From contig NC_011989.1 of the NCBI RefSeq assembly GCF_000016285.1, positions 65,001-129,000 on the forward strand: 64,000 nucleotides of DNA, in the 5' to 3' direction. A program made the translations under genes and the position numbers. Shown piece by piece: positions 19,714 to 27,656 of the stretch. The notes under the pieces are model-generated. The model was given only the letters and a program-made list of their open reading frames with translations, searched no databases and had not been told where the DNA came from. Source of the stretch: Allorhizobium ampelinum S4. GTDB taxonomy: Bacteria > Pseudomonadota > Alphaproteobacteria > Rhizobiales > Rhizobiaceae. Numbering within the stretch: position 1 is the stretch's first letter; each line of letters starts with the position of its first letter.

Positions 19714-20928
19714 TTACTTTTCAAGCTCGAACTGCACCACATCGAGCCGTCCGGTTCTAAAGCCTGCGGCGCAGTAATGCAGGTAATAGCGCCACATACG
19801 GAAGAACCGCTCGTCAAAGCCCAGCGGTGCGATCTTGGACCAATGGGCGGTAAAGCTTTTGTCCCAGGTGAGAAGAGTGCGTTCATAATCGAGGCCAAAG
19901 CGGAAGGTATCGCGGGTTTTTAGTCCGGCTTTCATCGCCGAGATTTCGAATCGCTCGACGGACGGCAGCATACCGCCTGGAAAAATATAGGTCTGGATGA
20001 AATCCGCTTCGCGTTGATATTGCTCGAAACGCCCCTCATCCAGGGTGATGACCTGAACCACGGCCTTGCCGCCGTCTGCCAGCAGATCGCGTACCCGGTT
20101 GAAATAGACCGGCCAGTTTTCCTCACCGACCGCCTCGAACATTTCGATGGAAACGATCTTGGTGAACCGGCCCTGCACATCGCGGTAATCTTCCAGCCGG
20201 ATGTCACACCGATCGGCATATCCCGCTGTCTGCATTCGCTGGCGCGCATAGGCGGCCTGTTCGGTGGAGAGGGTCAGGCCCGTTACCCGGCACCCGCTGG
20301 CGCGAATGGCATGTTCGGCAAAGCCGCCCCAGCCGCAGCCGATTTCCAGGAGATGATCGTCCGGCCCCAGCGCCAATTGCTCCACGATACGCTGGTATTT
20401 GGCGGCCTGCGCCTCGCCAAGCGATTGGCCGGGATGCGTGTAGAGCGCCGATGAATAGGTCATCGTCTCATCCAGCCAATGGCGATAGAAGGCGTTGCCG
20501 AGATCGTAATGGAAGGCGATGTTGCGTCGGCTACCCGCTTTTGAATTGCGCCTCAGCTTATGGCGCAGCAGCGCCAGCTTGCCCAGCAGGGCAGAGGGTG
20601 ACATCAGCCCGTGCCAATTGCCTTCGTTGACAATGGCAAGTTCCAGAAATCCGGCAATATCGGGACTATCCCAGTCCCCATCCATATAGGACCTTGAAAA
20701 GCCGAGCGTCCCCCCCGACATCACCCGCCAGACCGGACGGGCATTGTTGAGCTTGAGGACGGCGGATGGTCCGGCTTCGCGGCCGGTGACGTGATGTTCC
20801 TTGCCGTCAGGAAACAGCAGCGTCAGATGGCCATGGGTCAGGCGGCCCGCCCAGCCGCACAGCACCCTTTGCCACAGCGGCGCGGAGGTGAGAGAAAGTG
20901 TCGCGGTTTGCTGGTCGGCATGGGTCAT
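19714..20928 (-). CDS. cfa: cyclopropane-fatty-acid synthase family methyltransferase
   Basis: A 404-residue SAM-dependent methyltransferase that modifies double bonds in membrane phospholipid acyl chains. The SAM site LLEIGCGWGG is at about 193-202. Other family blocks are HYDLGNAFYRHWLDETMTYSSA, VSIEMFEAVGEENW and QTYIFPGGMLPS. The length is typical. Its start overlaps the DUF1365 stop (ATGA at 20925-20928). The operon FAD protein, DUF1365, CFA is divergent from an ECF11 sigma factor. In Rhodobacter, related methyltransferases of this regulon act in cyclopropane or furan fatty-acid formation; which product is made here cannot be told from sequence. Confidence 0.92.
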   Translation of the reverse strand: MTHADQQTATLSLTSAPLWQRVLCGWAGRLTHGHLTLLFPDGKEHHVTGREAGPSAVLKLNNARPVWRVMSGGTLGFSRSYMDGDWDSPDIAGFLELAIVNEGNWHGLMSPSALLGKLALLRHKLRRNSKAGSRRNIAFHYDLGNAFYRHWLDETMTYSSALYTHPGQSLGEAQAAKYQRIVEQLALGPDDHLLEIGCGWGGFAEHAIRASGCRVTGLTLSTEQAAYARQRMQTAGYADRCDIRLEDYRDVQGRFTKIVSIEMFEAVGEENWPVYFNRVRDLLADGGKAVVQVITLDEGRFEQYQREADFIQTYIFPGGMLPSVERFEISAMKAGLKTRDTFRFGLDYERTLLTWDKSFTAHWSKIAPLGFDERFFRMWRYYLHYCAAGFRTGRLDVVQFELEK

Positions 20929-21728
20929 GACGGGCTCCTTGCGTTTGCAGCCTCAGGCGGAATGATGGAACTGGCGATTGGGTTCTGCGCCTTGCGATGC
21001 CGATGCAATGGCACGCCTTTCACCCAGAGTTTAAGCGCTTCCCAATGGATCGCGCCCATGACTTTCAGTGTCATCAGCGGATAGCGCACCAGAACCTTTG
21101 CCAAGGCCCGGTCATCAAGGGTGCGGCGCTTTCCGCAAAACGATGCATAGAGCAATGGCCCCTGCTCATCGGCTTCGTTGATGGCGACGGTTACCGTTTC
21201 GCCGGGCGGCACGATTTTGAACCGGTAGAGGCATTCCATCGGCATGAAGGGCGAGACATACATCTGCTTGGCGCAGGCGTGGCGGATCGCGCCATCCTCT
21301 TCCACGCTGGCCGGAATCACATAGGTGTGCCGCTCGTGAAAGGTATTTTCAACCTCGTAAAGCAGGGCAAGCAGGGTACCGGACGGCCCATAGCAATAAT
21401 AAAGCGTCAAGGGATTGAAAACATAGCCGAACATGCGCGGGTAGCAGAGCATGCTCACTTTCATGCCTTCGGTATTAAGACCGGCCCGCTCGACATGGTT
21501 GGCAACCCAGGCCTTCAAGCCTCCGGGGATCCCAAGGCCATGATCGCGGTCGTCGATCCTCAAGATCGCCCGGCGATTATATCCGAGAAGCCAAAGCGAC
21601 TTGTCTATAGCTGGCAGTTCATCGAGATCCACCAGCAGGCAGAAGACCTGATATCGTAGACTATGCTTTTTAGGCCGGTGGCGTTGATGCACAACCGCAC
21701 CGGTGAATATTGCCGATGACCAGCTCAT
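20925..21728 (-). CDS. DUF1365 family protein
   Basis: A 267-residue protein of the DUF1365 family. It shows the family blocks HQRHRPKKHSLRY, GYVFNPLTLYYCY, EVENTFHERHTYV and KQMYVSPFMPMECLYRF, with many aromatic and histidine residues. The family is found almost only next to a flavin amine-oxidase-like gene and a CFA-synthase gene, as here, but its chemistry is not known. Both ends overlap neighbours by four bases (start with the FAD gene stop, stop with the CFA start), so the three are translated together. Confidence 0.9.
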   Translation of the reverse strand: MSWSSAIFTGAVVHQRHRPKKHSLRYQVFCLLVDLDELPAIDKSLWLLGYNRRAILRIDDRDHGLGIPGGLKAWVANHVERAGLNTEGMKVSMLCYPRMFGYVFNPLTLYYCYGPSGTLLALLYEVENTFHERHTYVIPASVEEDGAIRHACAKQMYVSPFMPMECLYRFKIVPPGETVTVAINEADEQGPLLYASFCGKRRTLDDRALAKVLVRYPLMTLKVMGAIHWEALKLWVKGVPLHRHRKAQNPIASSIIPPEAANARSPS

Positions 21729-23083
21729 TGCGCTGCCGCCAGCATCGGTTCGACAAAAATCCGGCCTGATTGGTTTTCCACCGACCACGGACGGGCAATT
21801 CCTGACAGTTGTTCGGCAACAGCCAGACCGGATTGAAGGCCGTCCTCATGGAAGCCGCTACCAAAATGCGCACCGCAGAACCACGTCCTGTTGCGTCCCT
21901 GCAATTGCCAGAGCTGGCGCTGGGCTGCAATGGCCTTGGCATCGAAAAGCGGATGGGCGTAGTTGAAGACCTGATGCACTTTGGACTCGTCGATGTCGCG
22001 CGAAGGATTGAGCGTTACGAACAGAGGCAGCGAGGCGTCGAGGCCCTGTAACCGGTTCATCCAATAGGTTACGCACAGCGGCCCTTCGCCAGCCTTGCGC
22101 TCTTCGCCGATGTAATTCCAGCTGGCCCAGACCTGTTTGCGCTTTGGCATCAGTCGGGTGTCGGAATGCAGCACGGCAACATTTTTGGTGTAATCGAAGC
22201 AGCCAAGCAGCGCCCGTTCCAGCCCTTGCGCATCGTCCAGCAGCGCCAGTGCTTCATCCGCATGGGTGGCGACAACAACCTGATCGAAACGATCCTGATA
22301 GCCGCTTTGCGTGACGATCTTCACCCCCAGCGCACTGCGAATAATGGCCTTGACCGGATCGTTGGCCCGGAAATCGGCCTTGGTCGCCTGCTTTATGCGC
22401 AGGACATATTCACGACTGCCCCCGGTCACCGTGCGCCATTGCGGCCTGTTTTTCAACGTGACCAAACCGTGATTGATGAAGAACCGGACAAAGGCATTCA
22501 GCGGATAGGCCCGCATGTCGGCAGCCGTCGTCGACCAGATCGCAGCGCCCATCGGCAGGAGGTGATCCTCGATAAACGCATTGCTATAGGCTTCAAGATC
22601 GAGATAATCGCCAAGCGTTGCCGCTGTCAGGTCTTGGCGCTCGAGCAGCAAAGGCGCTTCCCGGTAAAAGCGCATTATGTCAGCTACCATGCGCCAGAAG
22701 CGCGGGCGAAGCACGTTGCTGCGCTGACCGAGCAAACCCGCCAGCCCGCAGCCGGAATATTCGAAACGGCCCGCATCCAGCGAGGCTGCAAAGGACATGT
22801 CGGAGGCTTGGTTTGGCACGCCGAGATGATCGAACAGGGCAACGAGATTTGGATAATTACGGTCGTTATAGACGATGAACCCGGTATCAACAGCTACAGG
22901 TCCGTTTGGTCCTGCGACGTTGACGGTATTGGCGTGACCACCGAAGCGGTTTTCAGCCTCAAACACCGTTACATCGAAACCCTTGGACAAAAGCCATGCG
23001 CAGGATAGACCGGAAATTCCCGATCCGACCACGGCAATGCGCTTTGCACCTGTGGTCAATCCGCTGTCTAATCCGATCTTCAT
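21725..23083 (-). CDS. FAD-dependent amine-oxidase-like oxidoreductase
   Basis: A 452-residue NAD/FAD-binding protein. The dinucleotide motif IAVVGSGISGLSCAW (about 16-30) and the following VFEAENRFGGHANTV are the flavin-containing amine oxidase / desaturase-like pattern; GFIVYNDRNYPNL and the C-terminal FCGAHFGSGFHEDGLQSGLA complete the family. It is first in the operon with DUF1365 and CFA synthase. Homologues in this neighbourhood are thought to act on membrane fatty acids. A promoter-like sequence for the divergent ECF11 sigma lies about 30 bases before the start. Confidence 0.88.
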   Translation of the reverse strand: MKIGLDSGLTTGAKRIAVVGSGISGLSCAWLLSKGFDVTVFEAENRFGGHANTVNVAGPNGPVAVDTGFIVYNDRNYPNLVALFDHLGVPNQASDMSFAASLDAGRFEYSGCGLAGLLGQRSNVLRPRFWRMVADIMRFYREAPLLLERQDLTAATLGDYLDLEAYSNAFIEDHLLPMGAAIWSTTAADMRAYPLNAFVRFFINHGLVTLKNRPQWRTVTGGSREYVLRIKQATKADFRANDPVKAIIRSALGVKIVTQSGYQDRFDQVVVATHADEALALLDDAQGLERALLGCFDYTKNVAVLHSDTRLMPKRKQVWASWNYIGEERKAGEGPLCVTYWMNRLQGLDASLPLFVTLNPSRDIDESKVHQVFNYAHPLFDAKAIAAQRQLWQLQGRNRTWFCGAHFGSGFHEDGLQSGLAVAEQLSGIARPWSVENQSGRIFVEPMLAAAQ

Positions 23084-23116
23084 AAGAGCGGTCGCCTCCC
23101 GGTTGTTCGTTTACAG

Positions 23117-23146
23117 TATTTACGAATGCCAAAGGAGGGTGGATTG
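23117..23146 (-). promoter_or_regulatory. candidate ECF11 promoter of the FAD-DUF1365-CFA operon
   Basis: Reading on the minus strand: caatcc (-35, 23146-23141), 18 bases, then taaata (-10, 23122-23117). This matches TGATCC-N18-TAxxxA at most positions with the same spacing as the plus-strand site 26 bases away. The predicted transcript starts about 30 bases before the FAD-protein start. Confidence 0.5.
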
Positions 23147-23172
23147 CCGGGAGTGGAATTTTTTTAGGGCAG

Positions 23173-23202
23173 TGATCCAGTTTTCGCAAGAAGGCGTAGA
23201 AA
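23173..23202 (+). promoter_or_regulatory. ECF11 (RpoE-type) autoregulatory promoter
   Basis: tgatcc (23173-23178), exactly 18 bases, then tagaaa (23197-23202), upstream of the ECF sigma gene. TGATCC-N18-TAxxxA is the promoter type described for the RpoE/ChrR system of Rhodobacter, which controls its own operon. Confidence 0.7.
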
Positions 23203-23303
23203 GCCCCATGACAATAATCATTTCCCAAGCGGCTCTGGAATGCCACAATAAGAGAGTGACGGCCCCGCGCCTTTTCAGGCGCAGCCGGTTGGGTGGGAGA
23301 TCC

Positions 23304-23897
23304 GTGCCTTCTGGCGCAAACGGGATGATTATGAAGGCTGAAACCGAAGACATGTCTTCCATGCTCGCAGCCGTTGCTCGCGAACGGGATGTGGAAGCAT
23401 TCGAAACATTGTTCCGCCATTACGGTCCGCGCGTAAAGGCCTATATGGCTCGCCAGGCGCGTGACCAGCAGGCGGCAGAGGAATTGATGCAGGAAACCAT
23501 GATGGTGGTCTGGAACAAGGCCGCATTATTCGATCCGACCCGGGGCAATGTCTCCGCCTGGATCTTTACCATTGCCAGAAATCTGCGGGTTTCGGCCTAT
23601 CGCAAGCAGAACCGGCCGGAATTCGACCCGAACGACCCGGCCTTCGTGCCTGACGAGGTGATGCCAGCCGACAAGGATCTGGAAAACCGCCAGGATGCGG
23701 AAAGGCTGCACAAGGCCATGGGACAATTGCCGCAGGAGCAGTTGGAACTGTTGCAACGGTCCTTCTTTCACGAAATTCCGCACAGCGCGCTTGCCAAAGA
23801 ATTCAATCTGCCGCTCGGCACGGTGAAGTCGAGAATCCGCATGGCCTTTGCCAAGCTTCGTGCCACCCTTGAAGACCGCTCAGAGGAGGATCGCTGA
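23304..23897 (+). CDS. rpoE: ECF RNA polymerase sigma factor, group ECF11
   Basis: A sigma-70 family extracytoplasmic-function factor of about 185-198 residues. Region 2 is FETLFRHYGPRVKAYMARQA through NVSAWIFTIARNLRVSAYRK; region 4 is MGQLPQEQLELLQRSFFHE with the helix-turn-helix SALAKEFNLPLGTVKSRIRMA. It overlaps a ChrR-type anti-sigma gene by four bases, which defines the ECF11 arrangement responding to singlet oxygen and related stress. GTG 23304 has the best ribosome site (gggaga); ATG 23325 or 23331 are alternatives. A matching promoter at 23173-23202 suggests autoregulation. Confidence 0.9.
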   Translation: MPSGANGMIMKAETEDMSSMLAAVARERDVEAFETLFRHYGPRVKAYMARQARDQQAAEELMQETMMVVWNKAALFDPTRGNVSAWIFTIARNLRVSAYRKQNRPEFDPNDPAFVPDEVMPADKDLENRQDAERLHKAMGQLPQEQLELLQRSFFHEIPHSALAKEFNLPLGTVKSRIRMAFAKLRATLEDRSEEDR

Positions 23898-24589
23898 TGA
23901 CTGTTCACCATCATGTCAGCGATGAATTGCTGCTCGATTACGCCAATGGCAGCCTTGCCGAAGGCTGGGGCATCGCCATTGCCACCCATCTCGCCTTGTG
24001 TCCCGATTGTCGCCGGCGCCTTGCGACCATGGAGGTTACTGCCGGGGCATTGTTGGAGGCCGAGAAACCTGTTGATGCCGATCTCAGCGTCGACCGCTCC
24101 TGGCAAGATATGCGAGCAAGGCTGACTGCCTCCGGCGAACGGTCAAGGGAAAGCACCGTCAGCCGGGTTGAGGCGTCGCCGGACGCCACCCGCCGTCAGC
24201 GCGATGCGATCCTGCCGGAACCGCTTCGCTCCTATCTGGGGCAGGATCTTGATGGTTTGAAATGGAAGTCGCTTGGGCGCGGCGCCTATCACATTCCGAT
24301 CAAGACCCGCGATGGTGAAACCAGCGTGCGTCTGCTGCGCATTCCGGCCGGAAAGCCGGTGCCGGAACATAGCCATGGCGGTCGCGAACTGACACTGGTG
24401 CTGAAAGGCAGCTTCCACGATGGACAGGGGCGGTTTGCCCGTGGCGATCTGGAGGAAGCAGATGAGCAGTTGGAACATCAGCCTATTGCTGAAGACGGCG
24501 AAGATTGCATCTGCCTGGCTGTGACTGACGCCCCCCTGCGGTTTAAGAGCCGACTTGTCCGGCTATTTCAACCGATCCTCGGTATATAG
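23897..24589 (+). CDS. chrR: ChrR-family zinc anti-sigma factor
   Basis: A 230-residue cytoplasmic anti-sigma factor. The N-terminal zinc anti-sigma domain carries His31-x3-Cys35-x2-Cys38 (HLALCPDC) with His6 as the likely fourth ligand; it binds and holds the sigma factor. The C-terminal cupin domain (about 125-220) has the second metal-site pattern EHSHGGRELTLVLKG with FARGDLEEAD. The cupin is needed for release on singlet oxygen in Rhodobacter ChrR. It overlaps the sigma gene by ATGA after an AGAGGAGG site. Both domains look intact. Confidence 0.92.
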   Translation: MTVHHHVSDELLLDYANGSLAEGWGIAIATHLALCPDCRRRLATMEVTAGALLEAEKPVDADLSVDRSWQDMRARLTASGERSRESTVSRVEASPDATRRQRDAILPEPLRSYLGQDLDGLKWKSLGRGAYHIPIKTRDGETSVRLLRIPAGKPVPEHSHGGRELTLVLKGSFHDGQGRFARGDLEEADEQLEHQPIAEDGEDCICLAVTDAPLRFKSRLVRLFQPILGI

Positions 24590-24616
24590 CCGACACTGTA
24601 AAAGGAATGAGACCTG

Positions 24617-25018
24617 ATGCGCAGCTATGCAATTGCCTATTGTGCCACGGCTGCGGTGTTTTTCACCTTGGATTTCCTCTGGCTTAGCAAAATTGCGCTG
24701 GGTTTTTACAAGTCCCGCATCGGTGATATGATGCGGGATCAGCCCAATTTCACCGCTGCGGGCCTGTTCTATCTATTTTATATCGTCGGCATTGTTTATT
24801 TTGCGGTCGGTCCAGCCCTGCAAAGCGGCAGCCTGTTAACGGCTCTGGTCAGCGGTGCCCTTCTGGGGCTGATCGCCTATGGCACCTATGACATGACCAA
24901 TCTGGCCACCTTGAAATCCTGGTCACTGACGCTCAGTCTGGTCGACATGGCCTGGGGCACGGTACTGACCGCCACCGCAGCCGGGATTGGCTATCTGATT
25001 ACCAGCCGGTTCGTATAA
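24617..25018 (+). CDS. DUF2177 family membrane protein
   Basis: A 133-residue integral membrane protein with four hydrophobic helices. Family landmarks are FFTLDFLWLSKIALGFYKSRIGDMM near the N-terminus (shown here as separate motifs FLWLSK and FYKSRIG), GLFYLFYIVGIVYFAV, and the polar YGTYDMTNLATLKSWSL between helices 3 and 4. DUF2177 proteins commonly follow sigma/ChrR or CFA-type genes. It is 27 bases after chrR and probably in the same transcript. Function unknown. Confidence 0.85.
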   Translation: MRSYAIAYCATAAVFFTLDFLWLSKIALGFYKSRIGDMMRDQPNFTAAGLFYLFYIVGIVYFAVGPALQSGSLLTALVSGALLGLIAYGTYDMTNLATLKSWSLTLSLVDMAWGTVLTATAAGIGYLITSRFV

Positions 25019-25053
25019 ACGTTTCACGTGAGACGTCAGGCGCATTGCACCGC

Positions 25054-25087
25054 TTTCGTTTTGGATTATGATGAAAGAAAAACGAAA
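25054..25087. promoter_or_regulatory. candidate GlpR operator before glpR
   Basis: tttcgtttt (25054-25062) and its exact reverse complement aaaacgaaa (25079-25087) flank 16 bases just before the glpR ribosome site. The same ttcgttt core recurs three times before glpD, so this is a likely autoregulatory site of the DeoR-type GlpR. Confidence 0.65.
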
Positions 25088-25101
25088 ACGGGGAGGGGTG
25101 C

Positions 25102-25872
25102 ATGTTTCTGTCTGCCCGGCAATCCGACATTCTCGACATCGCCAAGGCGGAAGGCCGGGTGCAGGTGGATGATCTGGCGGTTCGCTTTTCAGTGACGCCG
25201 CAAACCATTCGCAAGGATCTCAACGATCTCTGCGAAACGCGCCGGCTGACGCGGGTCCATGGAGGGGCGATCTTTCCAAGCGGTGCCGAAAACGTTCGCT
25301 ATGAAGCGCGCCGCTCAATGGCCGCGCCGGAAAAGCAGGCGATTGGCCGTGCTGCTGCCGAATTGATCCCCAACAATGCATCGCTGTTCATCAATATCGG
25401 CACGACGACTGAGGCGGTGGGCGAAGCATTGCTTGATCATAAGGACCTGATGGTCATTACCAATAATATCAACGTTGCCAATCGCCTGCGGGTCTTTCCA
25501 GGCATTGAGGTGGTGATCGCTGGTGGCGTCGTGCGTGGCTCCGATGGCGGTATTGTCGGGGAAGCGGCGGTCGATTTCATCCGCCAGTTCAAGGTGGATT
25601 ATGCGGTGATCGGCGCTTCGGCTATCGACCCTGACGGCGCATTGCTGGACTATGACTATCGGGAGGTGAAGGTGGCGCAGGCGATTATCGCCAATGCCCG
25701 GCACGTGATTCTAGTGGCTGATTCCTCCAAATTCGAGCGCGCCGCCCCGGTGCGGATCGGCCATCTCAGCCAGGTTCACACGTTCATCACTGACGTCTGC
25801 GATATCGAAGGCCTTGCCGCTATTTGCCGTGAGCATGATGTGCGGTTGATCGAGGCATTCAGGGCCGCATAG
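25102..25872 (+). CDS. glpR: DeoR-family repressor of glycerol metabolism
   Basis: A 256-residue regulator. The N-terminal DeoR helix-turn-helix is clear (RQSDILDIAKAEGRVQVDDLA, then FSVTPQTIRKDLNDLCETR, then LTRVHGGA). The C-terminal DeoR sensor domain includes INIGTTTEAVGEAL, VITNNINVAN, GGVVRGSDGGIVG and VLVADSSKF, matching GlpR, whose ligand is glycerol-3-phosphate. The start ATG 25102 follows ggggagggg. It precedes glpD and the glycerol ABC transporter, and TTCGTTT repeats flank it on both sides. Confidence 0.93.
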   Translation: MFLSARQSDILDIAKAEGRVQVDDLAVRFSVTPQTIRKDLNDLCETRRLTRVHGGAIFPSGAENVRYEARRSMAAPEKQAIGRAAAELIPNNASLFINIGTTTEAVGEALLDHKDLMVITNNINVANRLRVFPGIEVVIAGGVVRGSDGGIVGEAAVDFIRQFKVDYAVIGASAIDPDGALLDYDYREVKVAQAIIANARHVILVADSSKFERAAPVRIGHLSQVHTFITDVCDIEGLAAICREHDVRLIEAFRAA

Positions 25873-25900
25873 CGGTCTACTGAATAGGAACTGCTAAACT

Positions 25901-25929
25901 TTCGTTTGACATTCGTTTTAAGTTCGTTT
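25901..25929. promoter_or_regulatory. three phased TTCGTTT boxes before glpD
   Basis: ttcgttt occurs at 25901-25907, 25912-25918 and 25923-25929, exactly 11 bases apart, so all face the same side of the helix. They lie in the glpR-glpD gap and share the core of the inverted repeat before glpR. A cooperative GlpR operator is the likely reading. Confidence 0.7.
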
Positions 25930-25987
25930 TAGCTATATCCAGTTTCGCATGCGCACTGTAATGCTGCATTGCGAAAGGGAGAGAAAC

Positions 25988-27499
25988 GTGTCCGGCGATC
26001 CTGTCTTCGACATATTCGTTATTGGTGGTGGCATTAACGGCTGCGGCATTGCCCGTGATGCTGTCGGGCGGGGCTATACCGTTGCGCTGGCGGAAATGAA
26101 TGATTTCGCGTCAGGCACCTCTTCGGGTGCCACCAAGCTCATTCACGGCGGCTTGCGCTATCTTGAACATTATGAATTTCGGCTGGTGCGCGAAGCGCTG
26201 ATGGAGCGTGAAGTACTCTGGGCCATGGCGCCACATATCATCTGGCCGATGCGTTTCGTGCTGCCGTTCCACAAGGGCGGCATTCGTCCCGCCTGGCTGA
26301 TCCGGCTGGGCCTGTTTCTCTACGATCATCTGGGTGGCCGTAAATTACTGCCCGCCACCAAAACATTGAATATGCGCAAGGACAAGGCGGGCAAGCCGCT
26401 GAAGCCTCTGTTTACCCGCGCCTTTGAATATTCGGATGGCTGGGTCGATGATGCCCGTTTCGTCGTGCTGAATGCCCGCGATGCTGCGGATCGTGGCGCC
26501 ACAATCCTCAGCCGCAACCGCGTCATTGGCGCGCACCGGGATGGCGATCTCTGGATCATCGAGGTCGAGGACCGCGCCAGCCGCGCACGCAGCACCTACA
26601 AGGCGCGGATGCTGGTCAATGCAGGCGGCCCATGGGTCGATAGCGTGCTATCCAATGCGGTCGGCAGAAACAATGTTCACAACGTGCGGCTGGTGCAGGG
26701 CAGCCATATCGTGGTAAAGAAGAAATTCGATGATCCCCGTGCCTATTTCTTCCAAAATCCGGACAACCGTATCATCTTCGCCATTCCCTATGAGACGGAT
26801 TTCACCCTGATCGGCACGACCGATCAGGATTATCAAGGTGATCCGAAGGATGTGAAGATTTCCAGCGCCGAGATCTCCTATCTTTGCGATGCCGCCAGCG
26901 AATATTTTGCCGAGCCGGTCCGGCCTGAGGACATTGTCTGGTCCTATTCCGCCGTGCGGCCACTCTACGATGACGGTGCTTCCAAAGCGCAGGAGGCCAC
27001 CCGCGATTACGTGCTGAAACTGGAAACGCCGGAAAAGGCCGCGCCGCTGCTTAACGTATTCGGCGGCAAGCTGACCACCTATCGGCGTCTGGGTGAACAT
27101 GCATTGGAAAAGATCGGCGAGGCCATCGGCGTCAAGGGCAAGCCCTGGACCGCGACAAGCCATTTGCCGGGCGGTGATTTTCCGGCAACCGGCTATCTGG
27201 CGGAAGTGGAGAGGCTGAAAAAAGTATTTCCATTCCTGGAGGACCGTTGCGCGCGTCGGCTCGTGCGGTGCTATGGCACGTTTGCCACGACGATCATCAA
27301 TGGTGCCAAAAGCCTGGAGGGGCTGGGGCACTATTTCGGGGGAACCCTGTATCAGGCAGAGGTGGACTGGCTGATTGCTCGGGAATGGGCGGCAACAGCG
27401 GAGGATATTCTCTGGCGCCGCACCAAGCAGGGCCTGTTCCTCAGTGTCGAACAGGCACAGGTGCTGGAAGACTATATCGAGGAGGCGCGGGCGGCCTGA
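25988..27499 (+). CDS. glpD: aerobic glycerol-3-phosphate dehydrogenase
   Basis: A 503-residue FAD enzyme that oxidises glycerol-3-phosphate to dihydroxyacetone phosphate at the inner membrane, passing electrons to quinone. The FAD motif FVIGGGINGCGIARDAVGRG starts near residue 10; GTSSGATKLIHGGLRYLEHYEF, ANDFASGTS-like EMNDFASGTS, VNAGGPWVDSV, IIFAIPYETDFTLIGTTD and FGGKLTTYRRLGEHA are diagnostic. The GTG at 25988 is used as start because gggagagaaac precedes it. It lies between glpR and the uptake genes. Confidence 0.95.
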   Translation: MSGDPVFDIFVIGGGINGCGIARDAVGRGYTVALAEMNDFASGTSSGATKLIHGGLRYLEHYEFRLVREALMEREVLWAMAPHIIWPMRFVLPFHKGGIRPAWLIRLGLFLYDHLGGRKLLPATKTLNMRKDKAGKPLKPLFTRAFEYSDGWVDDARFVVLNARDAADRGATILSRNRVIGAHRDGDLWIIEVEDRASRARSTYKARMLVNAGGPWVDSVLSNAVGRNNVHNVRLVQGSHIVVKKKFDDPRAYFFQNPDNRIIFAIPYETDFTLIGTTDQDYQGDPKDVKISSAEISYLCDAASEYFAEPVRPEDIVWSYSAVRPLYDDGASKAQEATRDYVLKLETPEKAAPLLNVFGGKLTTYRRLGEHALEKIGEAIGVKGKPWTATSHLPGGDFPATGYLAEVERLKKVFPFLEDRCARRLVRCYGTFATTIINGAKSLEGLGHYFGGTLYQAEVDWLIAREWAATAEDILWRRTKQGLFLSVEQAQVLEDYIEEARAA

Positions 27500-27656
27500 C
27501 AGGCCAAGCGCGCAAGAGGGAGTGCCCGCATAAGGACCTGGACCGAGTCGGTCAAAGGTTTTGAGCGCGGCAAATGCAAGAATGATAGCGGATGGATGTG
27601 TCGGTTCCGACGCAGACCGTTGTCATTGTCGGCGGGCGGAGGAGGCCTGACGCACA

